From: Candidatus Nitrosopelagicus sp.
GTDB taxonomy: Archaea > Thermoproteota > Nitrososphaeria > Nitrososphaerales > Nitrosopumilaceae
Length of the DNA stretch: 64,000 bases
Reading direction: 5' to 3'
Assembly (NCBI GenBank): GCA_028242535.1
Contig: JAOJYB010000003.1
Coordinates: forward strand, 42,519-106,518
Below, piece after piece: positions 46,955 to 57,050 of the stretch. How positions within the stretch are numbered: the stretch's first letter is position 1; each line of letters begins with the position of its first letter. Position numbers and translations under genes: made by a program. The notes beneath the pieces were generated by a model. That model was not told the DNA's origin. It worked only from the letters and a program-made list of their open reading frames with translations, and searched no databases.

Positions 46955-47485
46955 ATGCTAACCATGAAAAGAATAATCCTATTTTTCATATTTACAGCAA
47001 TTTTTACAGTAGTATATGGTACCTCTGCTGTAACTAGTGAACCAACAGAAGAAGAGATTCAGGAAGTCATGGATTTCTTTGATGAAATTGTTGGTACTAT
47101 AGATGGAATTGGTATCTTTGTGCACAATGTTTTGATAGCTTTACCAATGTTCATTCCAGGCTTTGGAGTTGCATGGGGGTTATTTTCTGCTTATTCAACA
47201 GGATTTGCATTTTCAGCAATCGCAGCTGCAAATGCTGATGTTGCACAACTAAACCCTTTAGCCATTCTTTTGACACCGTTTGGACTGATGGAGATGGCTG
47301 CTTATTCCATTGCTATGTCACGTAGTACTTTACTTGCAAAAAATGTCTTTCAAAAGAATTGGGAACTAATCAAAAATGAAAAACTCATTTTATCTATTGA
47401 AATTGGCATTGTTATTGCATTATTGTTGATTGGTGGTATAGTTGAGATGTGGATGATAGAAACGGCTCAAGGCATGGAAGGATAG
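46955..47485 (+). CDS. membrane protein
   Basis: Signal/TM N-terminus and several TM segments. Confidence 0.6.
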   Translation: MLTMKRIILFFIFTAIFTVVYGTSAVTSEPTEEEIQEVMDFFDEIVGTIDGIGIFVHNVLIALPMFIPGFGVAWGLFSAYSTGFAFSAIAAANADVAQLNPLAILLTPFGLMEMAAYSIAMSRSTLLAKNVFQKNWELIKNEKLILSIEIGIVIALLLIGGIVEMWMIETAQGMEG

Positions 47486-47515
47486 CATAAAATACTCACC
47501 AAATCGACCAATGAT

Positions 47516-47653
47516 ATGTCAAGTACAAAATGTGTAACATGTGGAATTGGATTCTTTTCCCCAGATGGAAAAGACAAATGTTCCAAATGTAGATCAAGTG
47601 AACCTCAGATGTCTGAGGGTCATGATGGATGTGGCTGTGGACATAGTCACTAA
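47516..47653 (+). CDS. 45-aa zinc-ribbon microprotein
   Basis: MSSTKCVTCGIGFFSPDGKDKCSKCRSSEPQMSEGHDGCGCGHSH*. Confidence 0.6.
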   Translation: MSSTKCVTCGIGFFSPDGKDKCSKCRSSEPQMSEGHDGCGCGHSH

Positions 47654-47715
47654 ATCTTCTTTTTATCTAAATCACGTAACATTTTTAGTCACAACGAATT
47701 TCATAAAATTCAACT

Positions 47716-48456
47716 TTGATACAAGATAAGGTTGTAGTAATTACTGGTGGTTCTAGCGGAATTGGCTATTCAACTGCTAAAGCACTTGCAAAAAAAGGTG
47801 CAAAAATAGTTGCTGGAGCAAGAAGATTAGATAAATTAGAAACTTTGAAAAAAGAAATTACCGATGATGGTGGTGAAATTATTATCTGTGAAACAGATGT
47901 TACCAAAAAACCTGATTGTGATAATTTAGTTAAACAAGCAATTGACAAGTATGGAACCGTAGATGTTTTGATAAATAATGCTGGTTTGATGCCTCTTAGT
48001 TTTGTGAAATCTCTAAAAATAGATGAATGGGATAGAATGATAGACGTAAACATCAAAGGTGTACTCTATTGTACTGCAGCAGTAGTACCTACAATGGTTG
48101 AGAAGAAATCAGGTCACATTGTAAACATTTCATCAGTAGCGGGAAGAGTTGTCTTCCCAGCGGGAAGTGTATATTGTGCTACAAAACACGCAGTAACTGC
48201 ATTTTCAGAAGGGTTACGACAAGAACTTAGTGTTCGAAAAAATATTCGAATTACTAGTATTGAACCCGGAGTTGTACAAACCGAATTAACTAATACAATT
48301 ACTGAAAAAGCTTTAGAGGCATTTGTTGAAAAGCATAAAGAAATGGAAGGATTAAAGGCTGAAGATATCTCAAATGCAATCATTTTTGCAATTGATGCAC
48401 CAAACCATGTCAACGTAAATGAAATTCTAGTAAGACCGACCGCACAAGAAGTATGA
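47716..48456 (+). CDS. short-chain dehydrogenase/reductase
   Basis: VVITGGSSGIGYSTAKAL, NNAG, YCATKHAVTAFSEGLRQEL. Confidence 0.93.
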   Translation: MIQDKVVVITGGSSGIGYSTAKALAKKGAKIVAGARRLDKLETLKKEITDDGGEIIICETDVTKKPDCDNLVKQAIDKYGTVDVLINNAGLMPLSFVKSLKIDEWDRMIDVNIKGVLYCTAAVVPTMVEKKSGHIVNISSVAGRVVFPAGSVYCATKHAVTAFSEGLRQELSVRKNIRITSIEPGVVQTELTNTITEKALEAFVEKHKEMEGLKAEDISNAIIFAIDAPNHVNVNEILVRPTAQEV

Positions 48457-48669
48457 TTATTTTGATTTAGTTTCTTTTTCTCTAGCCATATGTCCTAAAA
48501 GTGCCTTAATTTCTGCACCTATATTATTTGGGTCTTTTCCCAAATCTAATTTTTCTGTAATTGTATCTTTCATCTGCAAATTTTCTAATTCAATTCGTCT
48601 TTTTTCTACACAATCTAAATGATCGTTATCTGATGCAGAAATTTTTTTGCAGATGGAACAAGTTTTCAT
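48457..48669 (-). CDS. small zinc-binding hypothetical protein
   Basis: MKTCSICKKISASDNDHLDCVEKRRIELENLQ. Confidence 0.55.
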   Translation of the reverse strand: MKTCSICKKISASDNDHLDCVEKRRIELENLQMKDTITEKLDLGKDPNNIGAEIKALLGHMAREKETKSK

Positions 48670-48716
48670 ATTGTTAATTACTCACACCACGATTTATTTC
48701 TTGCATCTTCTATCCT

Positions 48717-49481
48717 TCAATTTTTCTCTAATTTTAAACCAATTAGGAGGCTCTCAAAATTTTCTATTGTTGGATTTTTTTTATACACCCTAATTAGATC
48801 AATAATTTTCTTTTTAGATGGAATCTTAATCTTTTTTTGAATAATTTTTGCTAACCCAGTACCTATCAAAATTCCCTGTGTAGCACCTGTAACATTAGAA
48901 GGTTTTCTGTTCACACTAGAACTCTCAAAATCTATTATCGTATTTCCTTTTTTATTAACTATCACATGCTTGTCTATTGTACTTAATTCACCATGATCCA
49001 GCCCTGCATCATCCAAGAGAAAACATTCTCTTAATACATTTTTTACAACACTATGAATTTCTTTAGCTTTTGTTTCTGATTTTTTTGCCCAATCAATAAT
49101 TTTTTCACCATCAATGTACTCCATTATCAAAAAGTTTTTTGAATTTTTGATAAACTTCGGACCAATTTCCAGTTTGTTTGCAGTTTTAAGTAATTTAGCT
49201 TCATTTGTCATATTTTTTCTAGGCGAATCAGTTCGTCTAATTTTTAACGCTACTATACTACTTCGTTTTTTTGCAAGAACAACCATTCCCACGTATCCCT
49301 TTCCAAGTATATGACATTTTTCAATTTGTAATGGTCCTGTAAATGAAATGTGTGTAATTCCCAACTTTCTTAATTCTACCATTCGTTTTGTTATTTCCGA
49401 TTCTGTTACTTGAGGGAAAGTAAGAATTTTCTTGTAAGGATCTTTTTTGAAAACGCTAATTGGCTGAAAATACTGTGTCAT
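48717..49481 (-). CDS. predicted Ser/Thr protein kinase (RIO/Bud32-like, COG2112-type)
   Basis: LGKGYVGMVVLAKK...VALKIRR; FLIMEYIDGEKI; LDHGELSTIDKHVIVNKKGNTIIDFESSS. Confidence 0.75.
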   Translation of the reverse strand: MTQYFQPISVFKKDPYKKILTFPQVTESEITKRMVELRKLGITHISFTGPLQIEKCHILGKGYVGMVVLAKKRSSIVALKIRRTDSPRKNMTNEAKLLKTANKLEIGPKFIKNSKNFLIMEYIDGEKIIDWAKKSETKAKEIHSVVKNVLRECFLLDDAGLDHGELSTIDKHVIVNKKGNTIIDFESSSVNRKPSNVTGATQGILIGTGLAKIIQKKIKIPSKKKIIDLIRVYKKNPTIENFESLLIGLKLEKN

Positions 49482-50796
49482 CGGTAATTACTAGATTTGA
49501 AATACTCTTTTTAACAGATATGTTTTGTTTTCCTTCTCCACTCGAAATTTTAAAACCACTTCTAAAATCTCCTCTTAGACCTTTTGGAATTCCTGACTCA
49601 CCAATATGATTTTTTATTAGATCATTAAGGTATGTTTTGGCATTTTCATACCTTCGAGTTTGTAATGATTGCAGCTTCCCCTCCTTATCGGTCCACATCA
49701 ATTTAGATTTTTTAAAATTAGTTTGAATGAATTTGGTTGAAAAATCACCAGAAAATACATTTGGTCCTATTCTGATTTCATTTTTTGAAATAATTAATGA
49801 TTCTAACAAGAACAATAAACTAGCTTTAGTTTCATTGTATGCTATGGCATCATTTCTAAGAACATTAAATCCCTCATTGGTCATCTGAGATTCAATTGAG
49901 TTAGATGCACGTTTAATTTGTCCATAAATTATGTCATCGCTTCTTTTTTTGTATGTAAAATTTATAATTAACAAGTTTTTTGCAATTTCTCCAGGAGTCT
50001 TTATTCTTGATTTTTCTTTAAAGTATGAAATTGAATTTTTCTTTAAGAAATTTCTAGCAATTAAAATGAAATTTGTAACATTTTGAATTGATATTGCAGC
50101 ACCCAGATTTCTATTCCTGTCTATTGGATCAATTATTACTATTGGAGACTCAAATTTTCTTGGAGACTCCCCAACCATTTCATTATTTTGTAATTTTACA
50201 ATCTTCTTTAAGACATTTTCAAAACTACCCAAATAATAAACTAAAACTTCACAAACATACCCGCTAAATCCTTGTTTTGCAATCTCTGCACCATACATTC
50301 CATTAATTTTCAAAAAACATTTTAGAACTCTGATATCATCCTTCATTAAACCAGTTAATTTTTCACTCATAAATTCTGTATGAAATGTTGATCTATCAGC
50401 TGCACTTTTCCATTCTCCTTTTTTAATATCATAACATGGTACGACATTTACTCCAACACCATTAATGTCTGCTTCAACAAATGGGTGTTCTGAATATCTT
50501 ACATATGGTTTGAATTTCTTTAGCGAATCAAACCCAATTTTTTTACCAATTGTTTCAAATTTTTTTTCAGTTGTTGTTTTTTTGAATTTAACAAAAATAT
50601 CAATATCAATTTTTTCAGGAGTCCAAGTTTCTTTTGCGTATGATCCCCCAAAATGTACTGATACAACTGATTTGTGTTTCTCAGCTTCTCTATTTACTAA
50701 ACTAAAAACCTGATTTGCAATTTTATCCACCTTTTTTCTTTGTATATTATTTGGAATTGCTATTTGTTTTGATTTTTTTATAATATCGCTTTTCAT
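49456..50796 (-). CDS. cca: CCA tRNA nucleotidyltransferase (archaeal class I)
   Basis: VHFGGSYAKETWTPEKIDIDIFVKF nucleotidyltransferase motif and archaeal CCA-enzyme layout. Confidence 0.88.
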   Translation of the reverse strand: MKSDIIKKSKQIAIPNNIQRKKVDKIANQVFSLVNREAEKHKSVVSVHFGGSYAKETWTPEKIDIDIFVKFKKTTTEKKFETIGKKIGFDSLKKFKPYVRYSEHPFVEADINGVGVNVVPCYDIKKGEWKSAADRSTFHTEFMSEKLTGLMKDDIRVLKCFLKINGMYGAEIAKQGFSGYVCEVLVYYLGSFENVLKKIVKLQNNEMVGESPRKFESPIVIIDPIDRNRNLGAAISIQNVTNFILIARNFLKKNSISYFKEKSRIKTPGEIAKNLLIINFTYKKRSDDIIYGQIKRASNSIESQMTNEGFNVLRNDAIAYNETKASLLFLLESLIISKNEIRIGPNVFSGDFSTKFIQTNFKKSKLMWTDKEGKLQSLQTRRYENAKTYLNDLIKNHIGESGIPKGLRGDFRSGFKISSGEGKQNISVKKSISNLVITDDTVFSAN

Positions 50797-51332
50797 TTTG
50801 CATTAACCTCCAGTAAATCTGAATATTCTGGTCCCTTTGGACTTAAAACACTTCTTTTTACTTTAATTTTGGATATAGTCTGTACACCAAATTCAACAGT
50901 CTCATATTCTTTCATTATAGTTGAAATGTCATTAATCTTCTTTTTTACTCTAAAAACTGTCAAGTGAGGTTTAAATTTTTTCTCCTTTTCAAAACCTAAT
51001 GTTGTTAATTTAATTTCTACTTCGTTTGCTATGGAGATTAGTTTACCTGCACCATTTTCATCAATTCCAATCCAAATTACTCGTGGATTTTTCAAGTTTG
51101 GAAAAACTCCTACACCTTTCAACGATATATCAAAAGAAGAAAATGATATTTTCTCCATGACATCTTTCACTTGATCATACTTGACTTGATCAATTTCCCC
51201 TAAGAATTCTAAAGTAAAATGGATCTGATCAATTTTTGTAGGTTTTGCATCAATCCCAACATTTTTTTGAAATGTTTGGATCTTCTTTAGAATTTCTTCT
51301 TTAGAAATTTCAATCGCTACAAAGACTCTCAT
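50793..51332 (-). CDS. thpR: RNA 2',3'-cyclic phosphodiesterase (LigT/ThpR)
   Basis: IHFTLEFLGEI and FKPHLTVFRVK HxT/S motifs. Confidence 0.85.
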   Translation of the reverse strand: MRVFVAIEISKEEILKKIQTFQKNVGIDAKPTKIDQIHFTLEFLGEIDQVKYDQVKDVMEKISFSSFDISLKGVGVFPNLKNPRVIWIGIDENGAGKLISIANEVEIKLTTLGFEKEKKFKPHLTVFRVKKKINDISTIMKEYETVEFGVQTISKIKVKRSVLSPKGPEYSDLLEVNAK

Positions 51333-51397
51333 GAAAAATAAAACATTAGTAATTATTTATCGCTACCTTCATAGACTAGTCTCCCAAAAATAATCTG

Positions 51398-51949
51398 TTG
51401 TCAAAACTGGTTGTATGTTTAACTGGAATGCCAGGAGCTGGAAAGTCTACAATTGTTTCAAAACTAAAAGAACAAGGATATGAAACCTTTAGTCTTGGTG
51501 ATGGTGTTAGATCTGAAGCTAAAAGACAAAATTTAGAACCTACTGGAGAAAATTTAGGAAAATTGATGTTAGAACTACGTCAAAAAAATGGACCTGGTGC
51601 TATTGCTGAATTAATTAAAGAATCAATACAAAACTCAACTCATGAAATTATAATTATTGATGGTGTTCGTTCCATACATGAAATTAATGTTCTAAAAGAA
51701 ACTGGAAATGTAAAACTTTTGGCAGTAAATGCATCTCCTGATACAAGATTCATATTTTTAAGTGAGCGTAAAAGATCTGATGATCCCCTAACAAGAGAAA
51801 AGTTTGAAGAACGTGATAATCGTGAAATTGGTGTTGGGTTACAAGAAATAATTCAACTTGCTGATGAATCAATTGAAAACAATAATGTAACGATTGATCA
51901 AATGGTAGATTCGGCAATCAAAATTTTTCAGAACTGGACAGAAAAATGA
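51398..51949 (+). CDS. P-loop nucleotide kinase (archaeal dephospho-CoA-kinase-like, UPF0200)
   Basis: CLTGMPGAGKSTIVSKLKEQG; IIIDGVRSIHEINVLK. Confidence 0.8.
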   Translation: MSKLVVCLTGMPGAGKSTIVSKLKEQGYETFSLGDGVRSEAKRQNLEPTGENLGKLMLELRQKNGPGAIAELIKESIQNSTHEIIIIDGVRSIHEINVLKETGNVKLLAVNASPDTRFIFLSERKRSDDPLTREKFEERDNREIGVGLQEIIQLADESIENNNVTIDQMVDSAIKIFQNWTEK

Positions 51950-52329
51950 ATCAAAAAACTACAATTCAAATTTTCTGTGAAATCAATCCTTCTGAAGATT
52001 CTGAAAAAGTAAAACTAGCAGTAAGTAACATTTTTCCTGATATTGAATTAGAAATATCTGATACAGACATTACTGGAAAAACAAACAATCTTGCAATTTT
52101 ATCTCAAATTTTAAAATCAATTCGTGAAAAAAATGTAAAAAAAACATACCAGCGCATACTCAAAAACAATAATGATGGTGAATCCACTTGGTTTTATCTC
52201 AATAAACAGGCTGCATTTGTAAACACTGTATCTTTGTCCAGTGAGGCAAATGAATCATCTTTAGGTCCAATCAAGGTAATTTTACGCTCAAATGATATTG
52301 AACAAGTAATTGATTCCATAACGAATTAG
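51946..52329 (+). CDS. UPF0201-like putative RNA-binding protein
   Basis: Overlaps the UPF0200-type gene by 4 nt; 127-aa alpha/beta protein. Confidence 0.6.
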   Translation: MNQKTTIQIFCEINPSEDSEKVKLAVSNIFPDIELEISDTDITGKTNNLAILSQILKSIREKNVKKTYQRILKNNNDGESTWFYLNKQAAFVNTVSLSSEANESSLGPIKVILRSNDIEQVIDSITN

Positions 52330-52406
52330 TCAACTAATTATTTCTAGCCATTTTGAGAGCTTTTTTTTAGCTCAGTTATGAAAAATCAATTTTTACAGGA
52401 TTATTC

Positions 52407-52694
52407 ATGAAGATACAGTTAGCAATAATTGGTGCAGTATTGGTGGCAGGAGGAATATTTTTCTTACCTGAAACAATGAGTCAATTTCCTGCTGGTCAGA
52501 TGCTTCTTGATGCATTAATTGAAGATGCTACAAACATTAAGCAATACAATGAACACACAAGCCAAGTAGGTGAAACATTGTATGATGTAGGATTAATAGC
52601 TGGAGATACAGTAACTGATGTTGCAGGTCAAGTCGAAAATACCCTCGATGAGACAGAGATTCCTGAAATTGATTTCTTAAAATTTGAAGATTAA
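52407..52694 (+). CDS. membrane-anchored hypothetical protein
   Basis: N-terminal TM, acidic C-terminus. Confidence 0.5.
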   Translation: MKIQLAIIGAVLVAGGIFFLPETMSQFPAGQMLLDALIEDATNIKQYNEHTSQVGETLYDVGLIAGDTVTDVAGQVENTLDETEIPEIDFLKFED

Positions 52695-52695
52695 T

Positions 52696-53592
52696 CTAAA
52701 TCTCAATTTCAAGTAGATCTTTTGCAGCTATAGCTGATTCATGAATCTGTTTTGCTTCATTTAACAAAACTGATTCATCATTATATCTTGCAGAAAAATG
52801 TGTTAAAATGAGATTTTTAACATTTGCATTTTTTGCCAATTCAGCAGCTTCTTTTGCAGTTGAATGATTTGTTTCAATCGCTCTGTCTTTTAGATCATCT
52901 GAAAATGTACAATCAAAACTCAAATAATCGCTATTTTTGAAAAACTCTTCTAATTTTTCAGTAGGACGCGTATCTCCTGAAATTCCAATCTTCTTACCGG
53001 CTCTTTTCTCTCCTGTAACTTGTGATGAATCAATCTTCTTACCCTCTATTTCTATGGAATTTCCATTTTGCAACTCTTGCCATAACTTTCCTTCAGGAAT
53101 TCCTAATTCTTTTGCTTTATCTGGATAAAAAACTCCAGATTTTTCGTTTTCTTCAAAACAATAGGAAAATGCAGGAACCCCGTGTTGTGCTTCACAACAT
53201 CTTATTTGATAATTCTTTTCGTTTACCACATTACCTTCTTCTACGATTGTAATGAAAACTGGAAATGGTAATCCAAAATTTAATACCTTAATGTTTGCTG
53301 TAATGAACTCTTCAATTCCAGCAGGACCATAAATCTCTAAACTCTCAGTCCTTTTTTGTAATGACATTGTTTGAAGAAGACCTAAAATTCCTAAACAATG
53401 ATCTCCATGAAGATGAGTTACAAATATTTTCATTTTTTTATTCCAAGGTAGGCTCGCCTTCAAATATGCAACTTGTGCTCCCTCTCCTGCATCAAACATC
53501 AAGACTTCATTTTCGCGTACAAGACAAATGCATGTTAACGAGCGCTCAACTGTTGGTGCTGCAGCTGATGTTCCAAGATAAACTAATTTCAT
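52696..53592 (-). CDS. rnz: ribonuclease Z
   Basis: MFDAGEGAQ, FVTHLHGDHCLGILGLLQTM, FDCTFSDDL, LTHFSARY. Confidence 0.93.
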   Translation of the reverse strand: MKLVYLGTSAAAPTVERSLTCICLVRENEVLMFDAGEGAQVAYLKASLPWNKKMKIFVTHLHGDHCLGILGLLQTMSLQKRTESLEIYGPAGIEEFITANIKVLNFGLPFPVFITIVEEGNVVNEKNYQIRCCEAQHGVPAFSYCFEENEKSGVFYPDKAKELGIPEGKLWQELQNGNSIEIEGKKIDSSQVTGEKRAGKKIGISGDTRPTEKLEEFFKNSDYLSFDCTFSDDLKDRAIETNHSTAKEAAELAKNANVKNLILTHFSARYNDESVLLNEAKQIHESAIAAKDLLEIEI

Positions 53593-53602
53593 AATATTAT
53601 TT

Positions 53603-54478
53603 TCATTTTAATGCATCAGAAATAACTTTTGACACGTCTACCTTCGCAGAATCTCCTGGTATTGTATTTGAGCTGATTATTTGAGACACTCCTGCACTTT
53701 TGATCTTTTTTGCAGCATTATTTACTAATAATGCATGCGTGCATGCAACAAAAACGCGTTTACATTTCTGTCTCTTCAAAAACTGAGTTGCCTTAATGAT
53801 ACTTCCTCCCGTACTTATCATATCATCAACTATGATTAGATCTCTATTTTTTACCACAACTTTTTCAGAAAGAATGTTCACCTTTCCAGTTTTCCTATCT
53901 CTGTGTTTTTTTAATGCAATAAAACCAGTTTTTAAAAGACTGGCAAATTCTTTTGCTCTTTCCTGACCGCCTAAATCAGGAGAAACTACAAGCGGATCTT
54001 TCATTTTCATTTTCTTAAAATACTTGACTAATCCTTCCATTGCAGAAACATTTTCTGATGAGATTTTTAGCTCTTTTAATGCCAGTTTACTGTGAATATC
54101 TACTGTCAGTACTTTTTTTACACCCGATGCTTTGAGTAATTTTCCAACTACGCCAATAGTAATTATTTCTCCATCCAGAAATTCTCTGTCTTGTCTTGCA
54201 TATCCCATGTATGGAATTACAGTATAAATTTTTGAAGAAAATTTTTGAACTTTTGAAACAATACTCAATAATTCTAAAAGATTTGTATCAACTGGTGGAT
54301 AAGTTGATTGAACCACAACCACTATGCTCTTTTTTGGAATGTGATTAATTGTTATTTTACTTTCCCCATCTGGGAATACTTTTCTCTCAGTTTTTACATA
54401 TGGGGCTTTTAATCTTCTAGCGATCCTTTTTGCTAAATCTGATGATGCATCTCCTCCAACTACTGTGAACTTTACCAT
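53603..54478 (-). CDS. prs: ribose-phosphate pyrophosphokinase
   Basis: GYARQDREFLDGE; LIIVDDMISTGGSIIKA PRPP-binding motif. Confidence 0.93.
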   Translation of the reverse strand: MVKFTVVGGDASSDLAKRIARRLKAPYVKTERKVFPDGESKITINHIPKKSIVVVVQSTYPPVDTNLLELLSIVSKVQKFSSKIYTVIPYMGYARQDREFLDGEIITIGVVGKLLKASGVKKVLTVDIHSKLALKELKISSENVSAMEGLVKYFKKMKMKDPLVVSPDLGGQERAKEFASLLKTGFIALKKHRDRKTGKVNILSEKVVVKNRDLIIVDDMISTGGSIIKATQFLKRQKCKRVFVACTHALLVNNAAKKIKSAGVSQIISSNTIPGDSAKVDVSKVISDALK

Positions 54479-54503
54479 TAAATCAACGAATCAAAACGGA
54501 TTC

Positions 54504-55115
54504 TTAAGTTTTCGTAAGATTGTTTTCTAGCCTACCCTCTTTTCTCTTGGCAAGATAGCTAACAACAGCAACTATCACTACTCCAATAATTTCAATTCCA
54601 AGCCAGTCCAAACCAGCAAATTCTATTCTATCTAAAATGAATGGTGAGAATAGCGGGAAAGTTGTACTTGAATTAAATCCAACATCTGCAAGAAATATGT
54701 CAAATGCAATATGTGATAGTACGGCTCCAAATGCTATTGCAGCAATTCTCAGATCCTTTCCTCGAAGAACTATGAAAAAAACTATAGCCACTATAACTGC
54801 AAGTGCCACCGAATGACTCATTCTTGAAACTAATTCTATATCTAAGAATTGAAGTAAATGATCTGCATCTAACAAAATTGCAAAACTTCCTCCAAGTATG
54901 ATGTATCGTATACTTAAAGTTCCTAGTCCAATTATTGCCCCCCAAAAAATGTGCCCAACTACATGTTCAACAGTAATACCACTAACTACCAATGGATTTC
55001 CAATCACAAACGTATGTTCACTAGATGGAAATAACCCTCCAATAATCGAAAATACAAATGAAACTACAGCAAAAATTATTGAATTTTGTAAAATAAATTT
55101 AATGTGATCCCTCAT
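54504..55115 (-). CDS. multi-TM membrane protein (metal-dependent hydrolase-like)
   Basis: Several TM helices with conserved-looking DADHLLQF and SHIAFDIFLAD. Confidence 0.6.
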   Translation of the reverse strand: MRDHIKFILQNSIIFAVVSFVFSIIGGLFPSSEHTFVIGNPLVVSGITVEHVVGHIFWGAIIGLGTLSIRYIILGGSFAILLDADHLLQFLDIELVSRMSHSVALAVIVAIVFFIVLRGKDLRIAAIAFGAVLSHIAFDIFLADVGFNSSTTFPLFSPFILDRIEFAGLDWLGIEIIGVVIVAVVSYLAKRKEGRLENNLTKT

Positions 55116-55151
55116 TATGTAAAAAGAAATTTCTGAATAAATTAATGATTA

Positions 55152-56894
55152 CTATTCATCTGCAGACTCGCCACGACCCAAATCACCCATGCCGTATTCA
55201 TCCATCACTTCATCACGCTTTGAATCAAGTTGATTAATCTCTTGTTCTTCACGTTTTTCATCACCTTGGTAAACAGTTCGAATTGGCCATGGAATTCTAA
55301 TGTCATATTTCTTAAATTCTTCATACATTATTAGACGCATATCACTTTTTGTCTTGAATTGTGCACCATAATCTCTAACGTAAACCCACATTGAAAAATC
55401 CAAAGAGGAATCATTGAATTTATCAAATCGTACAACTGGTTGTGTTACATCTACGTGAATGTCTTTATCACATCCACAACTTGGTTTATTTTCCTCAACG
55501 TATGGGCATCTATTTTGTCTAACTAGATGTCTTCCTCTTGCATCTTTAGCTTCTACCATTGCACGTTTACCAACTTTAACTAGAATTGATGTGACTTGTC
55601 TTGGATTGTTCAGATATGAAACACCAACACTTACAACTGCAGGAACAAGTTTGATCTCTTTTGTATAATTGATAATTTCTGCACTAACCAGTTGTCGTGT
55701 AGGGATTATTGCAACTGATTCATTCAAGCCATGGCGAATGTATGTTACCCTCGGCGTAATTTTGTGTACATATCCATTGTATCCACTTTGTAATTCTATT
55801 CTATCTCCCTCTTTGACAACCTTATCTTTTCTGATAAGAATATACGAAAAGTAATTTTCTAATGTTTCCTTTAGTGCTAATCCTACACCAAACGCAAGTC
55901 CTCCTGTTGCAGTTGCTAAAACTATCAAATCTACTTCCCACCATGATACTACTCCAACTAGTACTCCAACAAAAATTAAAATTGGTAAAACTTGTTTTGC
56001 AGATTTTGGAACACCTTCTTTTTGTTTACGTGAGTGTCCAGGAGGTTTATTTCCAGAAATTATTGATTCATAACCTGTATTTCTTTTCTGTTCTCTCCAA
56101 ATATCTATAGGATAAATCTCCTCAGGTAATACGCCTGGAAATAATTTCCTTCCAGATATATTATTTCCAGTTATACAAGATTCAAAATATAATTCATATT
56201 TTTTACGTTCAGATTTTTTCCACTTTTCATATGGTTCTTTGCTATTTTTCTCGTAACTTCCAATCGGAGCTCCTCTTGCCGTGCGAAAATTTTCCAAGTA
56301 TAGAACTCCTTCTTCAGTTTGCAAGTAACTATTGAATTCTTCTTCTGTTAGATCATCCGGTTTTTGTTTTGGTGGAATCCATTTGTATAATTTATGAAAT
56401 AAATCATCATCATCATCTGGAAATCCTCTCATTTCTCGCCAAGCTTCAAAATCTTCACGCTCAAGACGTGAACTATCACGTTTTGTTAATGCTATTGGAA
56501 CTAACTGTGAAATTGTATATCCTATCACCAAGATATTCAACGTGTTTAACATTTTTGCAAAAATTTCACTAGGTGCTAGTTCTCCTTCTACTTGCATAAC
56601 CGTTGACTCTTCATCAAATAATTCAAAAACTTGAATGTACATGTTTACAGATGAAATTAAAGCAATTGCCAAGAATGGTAAGATTATTTTTCTTGCAAAT
56701 CTTGCAACGTGTGGTTTTGTATGGTTAAATTTTTGTGTTTTAATCCAAAACGAAAATTTTCTATAAACTACACTGATTATGATAATTCCAATTATTAATC
56801 CAATTACAGCTAGTTGTAAAGAAACCGATGATGCGATCAATTGTGAAACTGTATCAAACTGACCAACTGAAATTTCACTAATTTCTTCTGCCAT
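55152..56894 (-). CDS. MscS-family mechanosensitive ion channel
   Basis: LIVLATATGGLAFGVGLALKETLENYFSYILIRKDKVVKEGDRIEL pore/beta-domain region. Confidence 0.85.
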   Translation of the reverse strand: MAEEISEISVGQFDTVSQLIASSVSLQLAVIGLIIGIIIISVVYRKFSFWIKTQKFNHTKPHVARFARKIILPFLAIALISSVNMYIQVFELFDEESTVMQVEGELAPSEIFAKMLNTLNILVIGYTISQLVPIALTKRDSSRLEREDFEAWREMRGFPDDDDDLFHKLYKWIPPKQKPDDLTEEEFNSYLQTEEGVLYLENFRTARGAPIGSYEKNSKEPYEKWKKSERKKYELYFESCITGNNISGRKLFPGVLPEEIYPIDIWREQKRNTGYESIISGNKPPGHSRKQKEGVPKSAKQVLPILIFVGVLVGVVSWWEVDLIVLATATGGLAFGVGLALKETLENYFSYILIRKDKVVKEGDRIELQSGYNGYVHKITPRVTYIRHGLNESVAIIPTRQLVSAEIINYTKEIKLVPAVVSVGVSYLNNPRQVTSILVKVGKRAMVEAKDARGRHLVRQNRCPYVEENKPSCGCDKDIHVDVTQPVVRFDKFNDSSLDFSMWVYVRDYGAQFKTKSDMRLIMYEEFKKYDIRIPWPIRTVYQGDEKREEQEINQLDSKRDEVMDEYGMGDLGRGESADE

Positions 56895-57050
56895 CTCTCT
56901 ATTTTTTGAGAATCCTAAACTTAAGTTAGTAGATTTGTCGTCAAGTTTTCAAAAAACTGTCAAATTTTTTTTAAAATCGCCTTTCTAGGCACAATTTCTC
57001 TGTATGACGCAGATCCTAAAGTTTAACAGAGGATTTACCTTAACTTTGTA

